Assembly (NCBI RefSeq): GCF_006757745.1
Contig: NZ_AP019740.1
Location: 1,736,001 to 1,800,000, forward strand
From: Acinetobacter radioresistens DSM 6976 = NBRC 102413 = CIP 103788
GTDB lineage: Bacteria > Pseudomonadota > Gammaproteobacteria > Pseudomonadales > Moraxellaceae
Direction: 5' to 3'
DNA: 64,000 nt
Shown here: one piece after another, positions 18,139 through 27,115 of the stretch
Numbering within the stretch: the stretch's first letter is position 1
Layout of the letters: each line of letters opens with the position of its first letter
Notes under the pieces: model-generated
What the model was told of the DNA's origin: nothing
Seen by the model: only the letters and a program-made list of their open reading frames with translations
Databases searched by the model: none
Translations under genes and position numbers: made by a program

Positions 18139-19131
18139 TTATAAAATTCTGGACCTTGTCTCACTCGGATTTTCACCAAACTCTTCTCGATATTCCTGAG
18201 AAAAACGACTTAAATGGTTGAATCCCCAATCATAGGCAAGCTTAGAAATCGAAAGTTTTCTGTGATGATCTGAACTACTTAAAATTTTATAGATTTGCTG
18301 TAAACGGTATTTACGCAAATAAGACATCGGGCTGGTTCCGTAGTAATACTGGAATTCTTCATATAATTTGGATTTTGATACACTAGCTAAACGCTGTAAA
18401 TCATCAGCACAAATTTCTTCATGGGCATGTGCCACAATAAAATTCCGAACTTTGCTAATATAAGAAGGCTCCCGCTGCTGAGACAGCTCCTTCAATGCAT
18501 GAGAATAATTATTTTCCTGCGATAAAAGCAGCGCCTTGATCACAAAATTCTCATAATCTTCAGACAGCATCTGTAAACCATAAAAACCTGTATATTGAGA
18601 CTTAAGCTGTAAAAAGTTCTGTATATTTTTCCACCATGCTTCAATAAGCTGGCCCGAATCCAGACACATTTCAGGATTAAAAATAACAGGCTGCTCAACT
18701 TTTCTATTTAAAAGGTCTGCAAGTACCATTTGCAGGCTCTGTTCCGGAATTACTACCTGAATTTTTTTACAGTCTTTATCTATGACCAGGTCCTGTAACT
18801 CTGCATTTGAAACAATTAATCCTTTTGTCTCATGCGAAAGATATTTTGCCCCATGTACATTCAATGCCTGTTTACCATGAATCGGTAAACTGATGCTATA
18901 AGCTCTCAGCTTAGAAATATTAATTGCAACGTTGGCACCATAGCTGATGGTACCAATGGCCATATGTTTATGAGGCAATCTTAAACCATCATAATGAAAA
19001 TCAAGAGTATCGCGACATGTTGTATCTAAACGGTGCTCTCCACAGATTTGGGACATCAAGCTTTGCGCAAAATCAGCTTTACGAGAATAATGATTCAAAT
19101 CCATCTGTTGGCTGAGTGATTCCATATCCAT
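18139..19131 (-). CDS. AraC/XylS-family transcriptional activator
   Basis: A 330-residue regulator. The C-terminal double helix-turn-helix is clear: ICADDLQRLASVSKSKLYEEF and ISKLAYDWGFNHLSRFSQEY, ending FGENPSETR. The N-terminal AraC-ligand-binding-like domain is typical of XylS/AntR-type proteins. Convergent with the transporter and close to antABC-catA, it is the best candidate for an anthranilate-responsive activator; that link is inferred from location only. Confidence 0.85.
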   Translation of the reverse strand: MDMESLSQQMDLNHYSRKADFAQSLMSQICGEHRLDTTCRDTLDFHYDGLRLPHKHMAIGTISYGANVAINISKLRAYSISLPIHGKQALNVHGAKYLSHETKGLIVSNAELQDLVIDKDCKKIQVVIPEQSLQMVLADLLNRKVEQPVIFNPEMCLDSGQLIEAWWKNIQNFLQLKSQYTGFYGLQMLSEDYENFVIKALLLSQENNYSHALKELSQQREPSYISKVRNFIVAHAHEEICADDLQRLASVSKSKLYEEFQYYYGTSPMSYLRKYRLQQIYKILSSSDHHRKLSISKLAYDWGFNHLSRFSQEYREEFGENPSETRSRIL

Positions 19132-19490
19132 TCACCTAGCTAAAAACATACTTGTTTTTTAAGCAATTCCTGTACCAGCTTTAACAAAGCTGATTAATTC
19201 ACTCTACATTATCTGACCCATAAAATAAAACTAATTTTTAGATTTAATTAAAATTATTATGATACTTTTAAAGTATAAATTAATATTATAAAAGCATAGC
19301 TTAAATAGAAAAATTATAGCTAAAATCAAATATATATTTATCTAGATGAAATTTAATAGTGATTCAAAGTTAATAACTTTTATAATCATTTTTAATAGTT
19401 CTACCAGCTCACAGGTTAGACAGTATAAATTATGAAATAAGAATCATTTTCATATATACTTTATGCTCAAAAACCCTTGATAAGCTTAAA
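19132..19490. promoter_or_regulatory. Intergenic region with Fur-like box at 19433-19451
   Basis: AT-rich spacer. The 19-mer at 19433-19451, ending AATCATTTTC, matches the Fur consensus at 13 of 19 positions by hand count and lies about 40 bp upstream of the DUF4198 gene. The rest shows nothing I can name. Confidence 0.5.
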
Positions 19491-20279
19491 ATGAAAAACT
19501 ATATTTTTTTAGTCGCCCTGATACCCAGCATTGTATTCGCACATGAACCTTATGTAGCGCCTCTAGCATTTATCACTGAAAATACTCAAATACCTGTTAT
19601 TTCCGGTTATGCGGAGGTTCCTTTTGCCAGTGAATATGCTTTAAAAGATGTGGTCTTTCATATTACTCAACCAGATCAAAGTCAAACGACGGTTACCCCG
19701 AATACTCAATTAAAATCGGCAACTGTTTTTGACTTAGCTTTAAAACTTGACGGAACATACTATATCTCGTCAAAAGTCTCCTATCCGCTGCAATATGCGC
19801 TTTATAATAAAGAATGGAAGATTTTTTATGATACAACAGAAGGAAAAGAAAAAAGTATTGCTGAGCGGGACTATGTTATTCCTGGTGATTTCAAGAAAAC
19901 ACCTCAATTAAAAAATGTGACTCGTGAGTGGAGTATTGAAACATATCTCTCGAAAACCAAACTGACTGAAGTTAAAGAAAAAATAGATTTTCCCCTCCAA
20001 GTCAAGTTTTCCAGTCATCCGAATAATATTAAGGCAGGACATCCTGTAAGCTTAGCAGTTTCAAAAAATAATAAGCTTTTAACTAAAGCAGAAATAGTAA
20101 TAAAGGAAAAAGGTCAAAGTGAACAAAATACAAAAACTGTTCTGACCGATTTAAAAGGTAGAGCAAATCTGACGTTTCCAGCCGCAGGACAATACCTGCT
20201 TGAGATAACAGAAACTCAAAATCCTAAAGCGGAGCCGGTTAACCAGTACTATAAAATTATTTCTTTATCAGTAAACTAA
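19491..20279 (+). CDS. Periplasmic DUF4198-family protein
   Basis: A 262-residue exported protein. A signal peptide (MKNYIFLVALIPSIVFA) is followed by HEPYVAPLAF, typical of the DUF4198 family, which starts with a metal-suited HE after cleavage. Two beta-rich domains follow; the C-terminal part (LLTKAEIVIKEKG to FPAAGQYLLEI) resembles a carboxypeptidase-regulatory-like fold. Members are often encoded next to TonB receptors for metal or haem uptake. The Fur-like box upstream supports an iron link. The precise role is unknown. Confidence 0.75.
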   Translation: MKNYIFLVALIPSIVFAHEPYVAPLAFITENTQIPVISGYAEVPFASEYALKDVVFHITQPDQSQTTVTPNTQLKSATVFDLALKLDGTYYISSKVSYPLQYALYNKEWKIFYDTTEGKEKSIAERDYVIPGDFKKTPQLKNVTREWSIETYLSKTKLTEVKEKIDFPLQVKFSSHPNNIKAGHPVSLAVSKNNKLLTKAEIVIKEKGQSEQNTKTVLTDLKGRANLTFPAAGQYLLEITETQNPKAEPVNQYYKIISLSVN

Positions 20280-20495
20280 TTTGCAAACCCGCTTAAGGCT
20301 AAACTGGATCAGTTAAAATTGCCCGGTTTAGCCTTGAATAGATTATTCTTTTATGCGTGTTTATTAATTTTAATTAGATAGTGCATCAGTTTATATATAA
20401 ATTTTTGAAATGAAGCTTTTATTCAATATCATTTTCCATACAAATCATTATGATAAAAAAGCTGGATGTCTTGAATACTGGAAATAACAGAAGAT

Positions 20496-21416
20496 ATGGA
20501 AATTGATGAAGAGCTCACTCTAAAAAAAATACAGATATTTCTCATGTTCATGCGCTATGGAAATTTGTCGAAAACTGCAGCAGAAATGCAGATCAGTACG
20601 GTTAGCGTACACAAAGCACTGCATTCTCTGGAAAGCGCGCTACGTTGTCCGTTATTTAAAAATGAAGGCCGTAACCTGATTCCCTTAAAAAGTGCTTATG
20701 TACTGCAAGAGCATTCACAAAAACTTGTTCAGGATATGATCACCACTGTAAATAAAACCCGTGAAGCCGCAGGGTTTGCAGCCAAAGTCCTGCATTTGGG
20801 TTCACTCTATTCACTTACAGTAAATACCATACCAAATGTGATTAGCGGTTTAAAATTACGACGCGGCGAACTTGATATTCAACTTCTGCTCAGTTCCAAT
20901 CTGGATCTGGTAAAAAAATTAAAATCTACCGAGCTGGATGCAATTATTGTGGCTCTCAATGACACCACAGATGATCTGGATTTTGAACGGCTACCTATGT
21001 TTCAGGACAGTATTTACCTGGCTGTAAATAAAAACTCTTTGCTCGCCGAAGAACATGAAATTGATCTGAGTTTACTTAAAGATGAGACATTCCTGACACT
21101 TTCAAAAGGTTTCGCAACCCGCAATGATAGTGATACAGTCTTTGAGAAGGCAGGAATTGATCCAAAAGTTTTTTTACAGGTTAGTGATATTTTTACTTTA
21201 ATCAGCATGGTGAGTAGTGGTGTTGGTCTTGCACTGCTCCCCGGCCGTATTTCATCTATTTATGAAAGCTCGGTCCGTCTTATTCCTTTACAGGCGAAGT
21301 ACCAGATTAAGCAGGAAATAGGTCTGGTCTTTCTTAAAAGTAAAGAACGTGATCCGAATCTTTTGGCCTTGATTGCAGAATGCCGGATGTTTGCCCAGCA
21401 GTATCTGCTTGAATAA
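20496..21416 (+). CDS. mdcR: LysR-family regulator of malonate utilisation
   Basis: A 306-residue LysR protein. The N-terminal helix-turn-helix reads FMRYGNLSKTAAEMQISTVSVHKAL, followed by a substrate-binding domain (LHLGSLYSL onward). It is convergent with the mdcABCDEGHLM operon, in the position mdcR takes in Pseudomonas, and looks like MdcR. It would activate the operon with malonate as effector. Palindrome 28870-28896, in front of mdcA, is a possible binding site. Confidence 0.82.
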   Translation: MEIDEELTLKKIQIFLMFMRYGNLSKTAAEMQISTVSVHKALHSLESALRCPLFKNEGRNLIPLKSAYVLQEHSQKLVQDMITTVNKTREAAGFAAKVLHLGSLYSLTVNTIPNVISGLKLRRGELDIQLLLSSNLDLVKKLKSTELDAIIVALNDTTDDLDFERLPMFQDSIYLAVNKNSLLAEEHEIDLSLLKDETFLTLSKGFATRNDSDTVFEKAGIDPKVFLQVSDIFTLISMVSSGVGLALLPGRISSIYESSVRLIPLQAKYQIKQEIGLVFLKSKERDPNLLALIAECRMFAQQYLLE

Positions 21417-21417
21417 T

Positions 21418-21449
21418 TGAGCAACAGAGTTGATTTCAGCTATTGCTCA
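21418..21449. terminator. Weak hairpin between mdcR and madM stops
   Basis: TGAGCAA (21418-21424) pairs with TTGCTCA (21443-21449) across an 18-nt loop just after the mdcR stop. There is no strong T-tract. It may act as a weak shared terminator for the convergent genes. Confidence 0.4.
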
Positions 21450-21468
21450 TTTGAGGATGTTAACAGTT

Positions 21469-22230
21469 TTAGCCAAAAAGAGCATTTATTGTCAGGAAAA
21501 ATACAGAAGGTCCAAGCAGACATCCCAGTCCTGTATAAAAAGTTGCAACCAGCGCACCATAAGGCACCAGACGAACATCTGTTCCAGCAAGGCCTGCTGC
21601 AGTACCGCTGGTAGTACCTGCAAGGCCGCCAAAAACCATGGCTGAGCGCGGGCTTTTCAGGTACATAAATTTTGCAAGTAAAGGAGTACCGACCATAAAG
21701 AAGACAGATTTGATCAGGCCAATTGCGATAGACAACGCAATAACTTCAGAACTGGCACCAATGGCCGTACCGGTAATCGGGCCTACAATATAAGTCATTG
21801 CGCCAGCTCCGATAGTCGTCATTGAAACAGGGTCTTTATATCCCATTACCCAGGCAATCATAGCACCAATTATAAAAGGCACTACACAGCCCAGTAATAG
21901 GGCAACAAAACCAATTTTCCCAGCCTTTTTCACTTCTTTCACATCAACTTCAAATGCTGTTGAAGCAATGGCAAGATCCCGAATCATGGCCCCACCCAGC
22001 AAGGCAAAACCTGAGAAAATTGCAATATCTGAAATTCCTTTCGTACCCTGCGTATATACACCAGCAAAGTAGGCGACGACCAGCCCTAACGTAATAGCGA
22101 TAGCCGAGCTCTGCAGCTTACCTTTAGTCAGATATTTTGAAAGCAGATGGGAGACAAACATCATCAGCCCTGTCACTGCAAGCGCAGTGACTAGCGCATT
22201 TTTACTTAAAACTGCAATAAGTGCATCCAT
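21469..22230 (-). CDS. mdcM: Malonate transporter, MadM subunit
   Basis: A 253-residue membrane protein with about seven hydrophobic segments and the glycine-rich GAMTYIVGPITGTAIGASSE. It forms the malonate carrier with the small MadL subunit encoded just upstream. It is the last gene of the malonate operon. Recognition rests on the protein family and on the paired madL. Confidence 0.88.
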   Translation of the reverse strand: MDALIAVLSKNALVTALAVTGLMMFVSHLLSKYLTKGKLQSSAIAITLGLVVAYFAGVYTQGTKGISDIAIFSGFALLGGAMIRDLAIASTAFEVDVKEVKKAGKIGFVALLLGCVVPFIIGAMIAWVMGYKDPVSMTTIGAGAMTYIVGPITGTAIGASSEVIALSIAIGLIKSVFFMVGTPLLAKFMYLKSPRSAMVFGGLAGTTSGTAAGLAGTDVRLVPYGALVATFYTGLGCLLGPSVFFLTINALFG

Positions 22231-22266
22231 AATTTTTCCTTTTTAGTCCATTAATTCTGATTATTA

Positions 22267-22668
22267 TTAGGCAGTCTTTTCTTTGGCTTCGATAGACCAG
22301 TTATAAGTTTCGTAATCACCACTCATACGGTTTAGGTAACGAATCACAAATACTGTGCCTATTAAGGAAGTCACCGCAACAATGATACCCACCATTCCGC
22401 CAGACAATGCAGCAACTACATTCTGGCCTGCCGACATTGCGACCACGATAGGAATATACATTCCTGACCAGTACAGCACTCCAAACTGGGTTACTTGAGG
22501 CAAATATCCCTTTTTCATTAAGATTTCTTTGGCCAGAATTAACAGGATCATGGAAATGGCAACACCGCCCACATTAGCCTTTACACCCAACAGCAGGCCT
22601 AAAGTATTTCCAAGATAATCACCTAACAGATGGCAGATTGCCAGAATTGCTGTTCCATATATAATCAT
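22267..22668 (-). CDS. mdcL: Malonate transporter, MadL subunit
   Basis: A 133-residue membrane protein with about four TM segments. It contains LLGDYLGNTLGLLLGVKANVG near the N-terminus, characteristic of the small subunit of the two-part malonate transporter. It lies 36 bp upstream of mdcM and 54 bp after mdcH. Confidence 0.88.
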   Translation of the reverse strand: MIIYGTAILAICHLLGDYLGNTLGLLLGVKANVGGVAISMILLILAKEILMKKGYLPQVTQFGVLYWSGMYIPIVVAMSAGQNVVAALSGGMVGIIVAVTSLIGTVFVIRYLNRMSGDYETYNWSIEAKEKTA

Positions 22669-22722
22669 TTTAAATTCCTCTATCCATTGAGCTACATCAT
22701 ATTGTTTTAACTAGATTTTACT

Positions 22723-23649
22723 TCAGCTTATCTGCTCTTTTTGCATTGCAGTGATCAAACTGTCCAGTTGAGTATTCTGAAAACATAAAACTGAACCCTC
22801 TTTAAATATTTTTCGTGCCAAGCCGGTCAGTACAGTGCCGGGTAAAGCTTCAATATGTAATCTGACTCCTCTTTCCCAAGCAGCCTGGACCGTACTCTCC
22901 CAGTCAATCATCCGGCTCATATTAAAAGTAAGGTCATCGAGTATCTGGGCATCTGTTCGCAGTAAACGTGCAGAGGTACCACTTAAATATTTAATTTTAG
23001 GTTGTGCGGAAGCTACTCCTTTTATATCGATATGTAGCTGTCTGGCCTGCGGTTCAAGCAATATACAGTGTGAAGGGACACTAACCGCCAGACGTTTTAC
23101 GATTGCGCCGTCCAGACGTGCAAGGCTGGAAACCTGTTGCATTGCTTCCTCTGAACCTGAAATGACTATCTGATCGCTGGCATTGATATTGGCTATGTAT
23201 ATATCTGGGGTTTCTATACGAACCTGTGATATCCATTGTTCAACCCTCATACGATCTGTGCCGATTACTGCTGTCATACCATATCCTTGCGGATAAGCCT
23301 GTTGCATTAGCTCACCTCGTCTGGCCACAAGTTTTAAACCATCTTCGAAACTGATTACACCGGCGACGGTCGCTGCTGCCCATGCTCCAATCGATAAACC
23401 GGCCACGTAGTCTGGATAAATATTCTGTTCAGTTAGAAGAGCAGAACTAATTATGCCCGACAGATATAAACATAACTGAACTGCATAAGTTGATCTGAGA
23501 TTTTCAGGTTGGTCCAGTAGCAGCACATCCTGTTTTAAAACGTCAGACGCCTGTTCAAGATATTGTTTCACCAGTTTATGGGTTGGCAGCTCATGTAACA
23601 TATTGATTTTTTGGGCGCCCTGTCCCGGATATACCCAGATCGAACTCAT
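22723..23649 (-). CDS. mdcH: Malonate decarboxylase malonyl transferase (MdcH)
   Basis: A 308-residue FabD-like acyltransferase. YPGQGAQ opens the fold, the nucleophile serine is in AGLSIGAWAAA and the catalytic histidine in VSVPSHCILLEP. It loads malonyl from malonyl-CoA onto the decarboxylase carrier protein to activate the enzyme. It follows mdcG by 1 bp. Confidence 0.9.
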   Translation of the reverse strand: MSSIWVYPGQGAQKINMLHELPTHKLVKQYLEQASDVLKQDVLLLDQPENLRSTYAVQLCLYLSGIISSALLTEQNIYPDYVAGLSIGAWAAATVAGVISFEDGLKLVARRGELMQQAYPQGYGMTAVIGTDRMRVEQWISQVRIETPDIYIANINASDQIVISGSEEAMQQVSSLARLDGAIVKRLAVSVPSHCILLEPQARQLHIDIKGVASAQPKIKYLSGTSARLLRTDAQILDDLTFNMSRMIDWESTVQAAWERGVRLHIEALPGTVLTGLARKIFKEGSVLCFQNTQLDSLITAMQKEQIS

Positions 23650-23650
23650 A

Positions 23651-24265
23651 CTAAGCTCCTTCCAAGTTCCAAGGATTGAGCACTAAAACAGCCACATTTT
23701 GACATTTTAGTAAAATACTTCCTGCTGCTTGTGCCCACTCCCTTAATGCGATGCCACCTGAAGGGGTCTGAAGCTGTACATCTATTTTGAGTTTAAGGGC
23801 ATCGAGCTGCTGTAAAATAGTTCGTGCCTGCTCTTTTTCCATTAAGCACTCTGCACGTATTAACAGGTCTATATCACTCTGTTCTGTCACTGTTCTCAGA
23901 CCGGTTGCCAGTTCAAAGCCTGTACTACCGGTATAACCCCAAGGTAAGCCAATACTTTCCATAACCTGCCCTACCAGTTCTAGGCTTTGCTGGAGATGGG
24001 GAAACCCGGCAAGGTCTGTTTTCACCAGCGCCTCAGGCTTGATATGTTGGGTAATCGCCTGAACAGGCATCTCGGTGGCATAGCGTAGGCTACGGCATTT
24101 TCCACGAATACCGACTGCAATTACAGCAGGACGGGTAGATGCACGGCGTATCACCACCGGCACTTCCCGTGACAATTCATGTGCTACCCATTCAGGCGCA
24201 TTTTGCGGTAACATAGCCGGCGTCATTCCCCACAGCAAGTCATGTGGCTGCAGCTGAGTATTCAT
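23651..24265 (-). CDS. mdcG: Phosphoribosyl-dephospho-CoA transferase (holo-ACP synthase MdcG)
   Basis: A 204-residue nucleotidyltransferase that attaches the 2'-(5''-triphosphoribosyl)-3'-dephospho-CoA prosthetic group to MdcC. The motif TGSTGFELATG followed by EQSDIDLLIRA carries the two metal-binding aspartates of the family. The ATG at 24265 overlaps the mdcE stop as ATGA, so I prefer it to the frame's earlier start at 24271. Confidence 0.88.
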   Translation of the reverse strand: MNTQLQPHDLLWGMTPAMLPQNAPEWVAHELSREVPVVIRRASTRPAVIAVGIRGKCRSLRYATEMPVQAITQHIKPEALVKTDLAGFPHLQQSLELVGQVMESIGLPWGYTGSTGFELATGLRTVTEQSDIDLLIRAECLMEKEQARTILQQLDALKLKIDVQLQTPSGGIALREWAQAAGSILLKCQNVAVLVLNPWNLEGA

Positions 24266-25089
24266 GACCATTGCTCACGTAATAATTCACGTACCTGTTT
24301 AGAGGCTTTACGATTTTCTGCATTCAAACGGTGTTTAAGGTCAGTCATGCCCTGTTGCCTAATATTGATAAATGCATGAACCAGAACCTGCTGGACATTA
24401 AATATGTCCTGGCCGGTAGGCTGGTCTGCATCACTGACTTCCAGCATGTCAGACAGTAATCCTAATGTGTTGTAGCTTTCAATGTCATACGCCATTGGTG
24501 GTATATTGGCAGCCAGTTGCTCCAGCTCATCTACTGTACGTAATGTTACACGGGCAGCAGATTCTTTGCCCATGGCATGTACCATCACGCCAGAATCCTT
24601 TAGTGCTAAAATCCGGTTTGCCTGATAGCCATGAGCCAGAAAAGCACCCGACATTGATTTTCCGACCAGTAGGCTGACTACCGGATGTCCGGCCAGACGT
24701 GCACGTACATAACTGTCTACTGCACCGGCCAAAGCCTGATGTATCCCCAGCAATTCTTCACGACGCCCATAAGCCTGACTCGGCACATCGACAATACATA
24801 GAATTGCACGCTTATCTTTTTTTCCTTCATCGAGTTGAATAAGTTGATCTACAGCTTTTGCCAGTGACCATCCTTCAAGGAGTCCTACCTCGCCTTTGCG
24901 TGCCCGTGGAAAGTGATTATGAATATCCGGTACAACTGCAAATACCCGCAACATCTGCCCGTCTATTTGTCCATCGGCAACCAGCAGAGAATGAATGCCA
25001 GTTTCAATTTTCTGGAAACCTCGTGTTAAAATTTCAAACCAGTGTTTACCCCGAACTGAAAACTTGATGGCGTTTATGTCCATATTCAT
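24262..25089 (-). CDS. mdcE: Malonyl-S-ACP decarboxylase, gamma subunit
   Basis: A 275-residue crotonase/carboxyltransferase-fold subunit. Typical features include ILCIVDVPSQAYGRREELLG and LLVGKSMSGAFLAHGYQ, which form part of the oxyanion and acyl-binding site. With MdcD it decarboxylates malonyl-S-ACP to acetyl-S-ACP. It starts on an ATGA overlap with the mdcD stop. Confidence 0.9.
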   Translation of the reverse strand: MNMDINAIKFSVRGKHWFEILTRGFQKIETGIHSLLVADGQIDGQMLRVFAVVPDIHNHFPRARKGEVGLLEGWSLAKAVDQLIQLDEGKKDKRAILCIVDVPSQAYGRREELLGIHQALAGAVDSYVRARLAGHPVVSLLVGKSMSGAFLAHGYQANRILALKDSGVMVHAMGKESAARVTLRTVDELEQLAANIPPMAYDIESYNTLGLLSDMLEVSDADQPTGQDIFNVQQVLVHAFINIRQQGMTDLKHRLNAENRKASKQVRELLREQWS

Positions 25090-25937
25090 GTCTGTTCTCC
25101 CTGATACAACGCTTGCACCTGAACAGGCAATAATTGTTCTGATGTATCTATTTGACTGAGTTTGGGCAGATAAAAAGAATAGTCTGAACTGCGATGCAGT
25201 TGAGGTATACCCTGCTGCATATAGCCAATCACCTGTTGTTTCATTTGTTCTCGGTCATCTTGTACATAAGCATCGACCAAGCCACTGGCAAAGCGCTGAG
25301 CCCCTCCGGTAATACTCCAGATAAAAGGACGGTCTTTAGCGTCATATTCCTGTATACCTGCTTCCTGTTCAATTACCTGTGGTCCGTTTAACCCAAGACG
25401 ACCTTCCTGTGTTATGATCAGGTAACTGCATAATCCTGCTGCAATTGACATTCCACCGAAGCAACCCACACTTCCTGCAATAATTCCAATCACAGGCCGG
25501 TATTGTCTAAGCTCAACAATTGCTGCCTGAATTTCTGCAATAGCAGCCAGACCCAAGTTAGCCTCCTGCAAACGTACGCCACCAGTTTCTAGCAGTAAAA
25601 TAGCGGCGGTCGGAATTCCCTGACGGTTATCTTCGATTGCCATTTCAAGTGCGCCAGCAATTTTGGCACCGCCGACTTCCCCAAGACTTCCTCCCTGAAA
25701 TACACCCTCAATTGAGATGACAACAGTAGGTTGCTGCTGGATTAATCCTTTGATAATTACAACGCCATCATCGGCCTGCGGTACAATATTTTGCTTGGGC
25801 AGCCATGGCGACATAATTCGTGCAAATGGATCAAGCAGTTCACGCCCGCTGTTCGGGTCCAGAAATGACCAAGCACGTTCACGGGCATTTAATTCAATAA
25901 AGCTCTGCTGTTCTAGTAGTTTATTTTTATCCGGCAT
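25086..25937 (-). CDS. mdcD: Malonyl-S-ACP decarboxylase, beta subunit
   Basis: A 283-residue carboxyltransferase-fold subunit. LLLETGGVRLQEANLGL and IIAGSVGCFGGMSIAAGLC are the glycine-rich loops of the decarboxylase site. It pairs with MdcE. Its 5' end overlaps mdcC by 11 bp and its 3' end overlaps mdcE by 4 bp, in keeping with stoichiometric expression. Confidence 0.9.
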   Translation of the reverse strand: MPDKNKLLEQQSFIELNARERAWSFLDPNSGRELLDPFARIMSPWLPKQNIVPQADDGVVIIKGLIQQQPTVVISIEGVFQGGSLGEVGGAKIAGALEMAIEDNRQGIPTAAILLLETGGVRLQEANLGLAAIAEIQAAIVELRQYRPVIGIIAGSVGCFGGMSIAAGLCSYLIITQEGRLGLNGPQVIEQEAGIQEYDAKDRPFIWSITGGAQRFASGLVDAYVQDDREQMKQQVIGYMQQGIPQLHRSSDYSFYLPKLSQIDTSEQLLPVQVQALYQGEQT

Positions 25938-26229
25938 TTTCTATCTCCTCAAAGGCCTGTTCCAGCCTTAAACGGACAACTCCCGGTGTCGCTCCAAAAT
26001 CGTGGATATCAATATTGACTGCTGGCGGAAGCTGGCTGGTAAATACCCGTTCAAACAGGTTATTCCAACGCTGACTGCTGCCATCTACTGAAGTTGTTAC
26101 CCTGACTTTAAGCTTTCTTTCTGAACCGGGTTCCACCAGGATTTCCAGATCTCCTGAACCTACACAGCCAACTACAATAGATTTTTGAGGTACTTTTCCT
26201 GCATTAAATTCAAAATTTAATATTTCCAT
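25927..26229 (-). CDS. mdcC: Malonate decarboxylase acyl carrier protein (delta subunit)
   Basis: A 100-residue carrier protein. VVGCVGSGDLEILVEPG includes Ser25, the residue that carries the dephospho-CoA-derived prosthetic group in this family. It shuttles acetyl and malonyl thioesters between MdcA and MdcDE. It overlaps mdcB by 13 bp and mdcD by 11 bp. Confidence 0.9.
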   Translation of the reverse strand: MEILNFEFNAGKVPQKSIVVGCVGSGDLEILVEPGSERKLKVRVTTSVDGSSQRWNNLFERVFTSQLPPAVNIDIHDFGATPGVVRLRLEQAFEEIENAG

Positions 26230-27113
26230 ACTTGGTCATCCTTTAATATTTTATGGTCCATTCTGCTTATGCTATCCAGAAACAGTAAGGCTGCCAGTAA
26301 ATCTGCTGCTCCCCCGGCCGACGCTCTAATGGCCAGTAAATTATGTTCTAGCTGTTGTAAAGCCTGCTGTCCTTTTAAGGTAGAACTTCCTCCTGAGGCC
26401 AGAACATATTTTGCACCGTCCTGCATCTGTTCTAGCCCGGAAAGGCCAGCTCGATAAATGACACAGGTATCTGTAAGCTGTGACATCATGGCAAGCAAGC
26501 TATCAAGCCGTGCATGACTTTCACTTATGCTTTTACTACGGCTCAGGCATAATTGCGGCCAACCATACTGAACTATTACTGGAAAACCTTGCTGGGCCTG
26601 CTGTTTGGCACCATTTATGCCATATTGCTGCCGGATTTTCTGGCCATGTGTTAATGCCTGTACTGGAATGAACCGGTCTTCCAAACAGGCAATTTTTCCG
26701 GCAAGCCTGCATAAGTCAGGTACAGTTAGTCTTTTCTGCTTTACAAGAGTAAGCGCTGTAGCAGTGACCATTAATCCAAGTGACCAGATTGCACCACGAT
26801 GCGTATTAATGCCTTGAGTTACCTGCAGCATTTGCTTCTCACCTTGACGCCCAATATGACCAATTTCTTCTCTTAATGACTGACAGACAGTTCCATATTT
26901 TTCTGCGGCCTGAGCCATTGCCTTAAACATGGGAAACAGGCTTTGTGCAGAATGCTCCATTAGCTCAAGGCTAAGGTCATCATGTGCACCACTGCCACGC
27001 TGGTCGACCAGTGCCGGCTTAGGAGTCAGATTTACTTCATCTAGTAATGCCTGGACGGCAAATTCAGCCAGCCGCTCGGCCACAGTCAAAGAAGTTCCGG
27101 TTAAAACAGCCAT
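26217..27113 (-). CDS. mdcB: Triphosphoribosyl-dephospho-CoA synthase
   Basis: A 298-residue CitG/MdcB-type enzyme that makes the prosthetic-group precursor from ATP and dephospho-CoA. Family features include KPALVDQRGSGAHDDLSLEL near residue 33 and QGINTHRGAIWSLGLM. It lies 2 bp after mdcA. Confidence 0.9.
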   Translation of the reverse strand: MAVLTGTSLTVAERLAEFAVQALLDEVNLTPKPALVDQRGSGAHDDLSLELMEHSAQSLFPMFKAMAQAAEKYGTVCQSLREEIGHIGRQGEKQMLQVTQGINTHRGAIWSLGLMVTATALTLVKQKRLTVPDLCRLAGKIACLEDRFIPVQALTHGQKIRQQYGINGAKQQAQQGFPVIVQYGWPQLCLSRSKSISESHARLDSLLAMMSQLTDTCVIYRAGLSGLEQMQDGAKYVLASGGSSTLKGQQALQQLEHNLLAIRASAGGAADLLAALLFLDSISRMDHKILKDDQVWKY

Positions 27114-27115
27114 TA

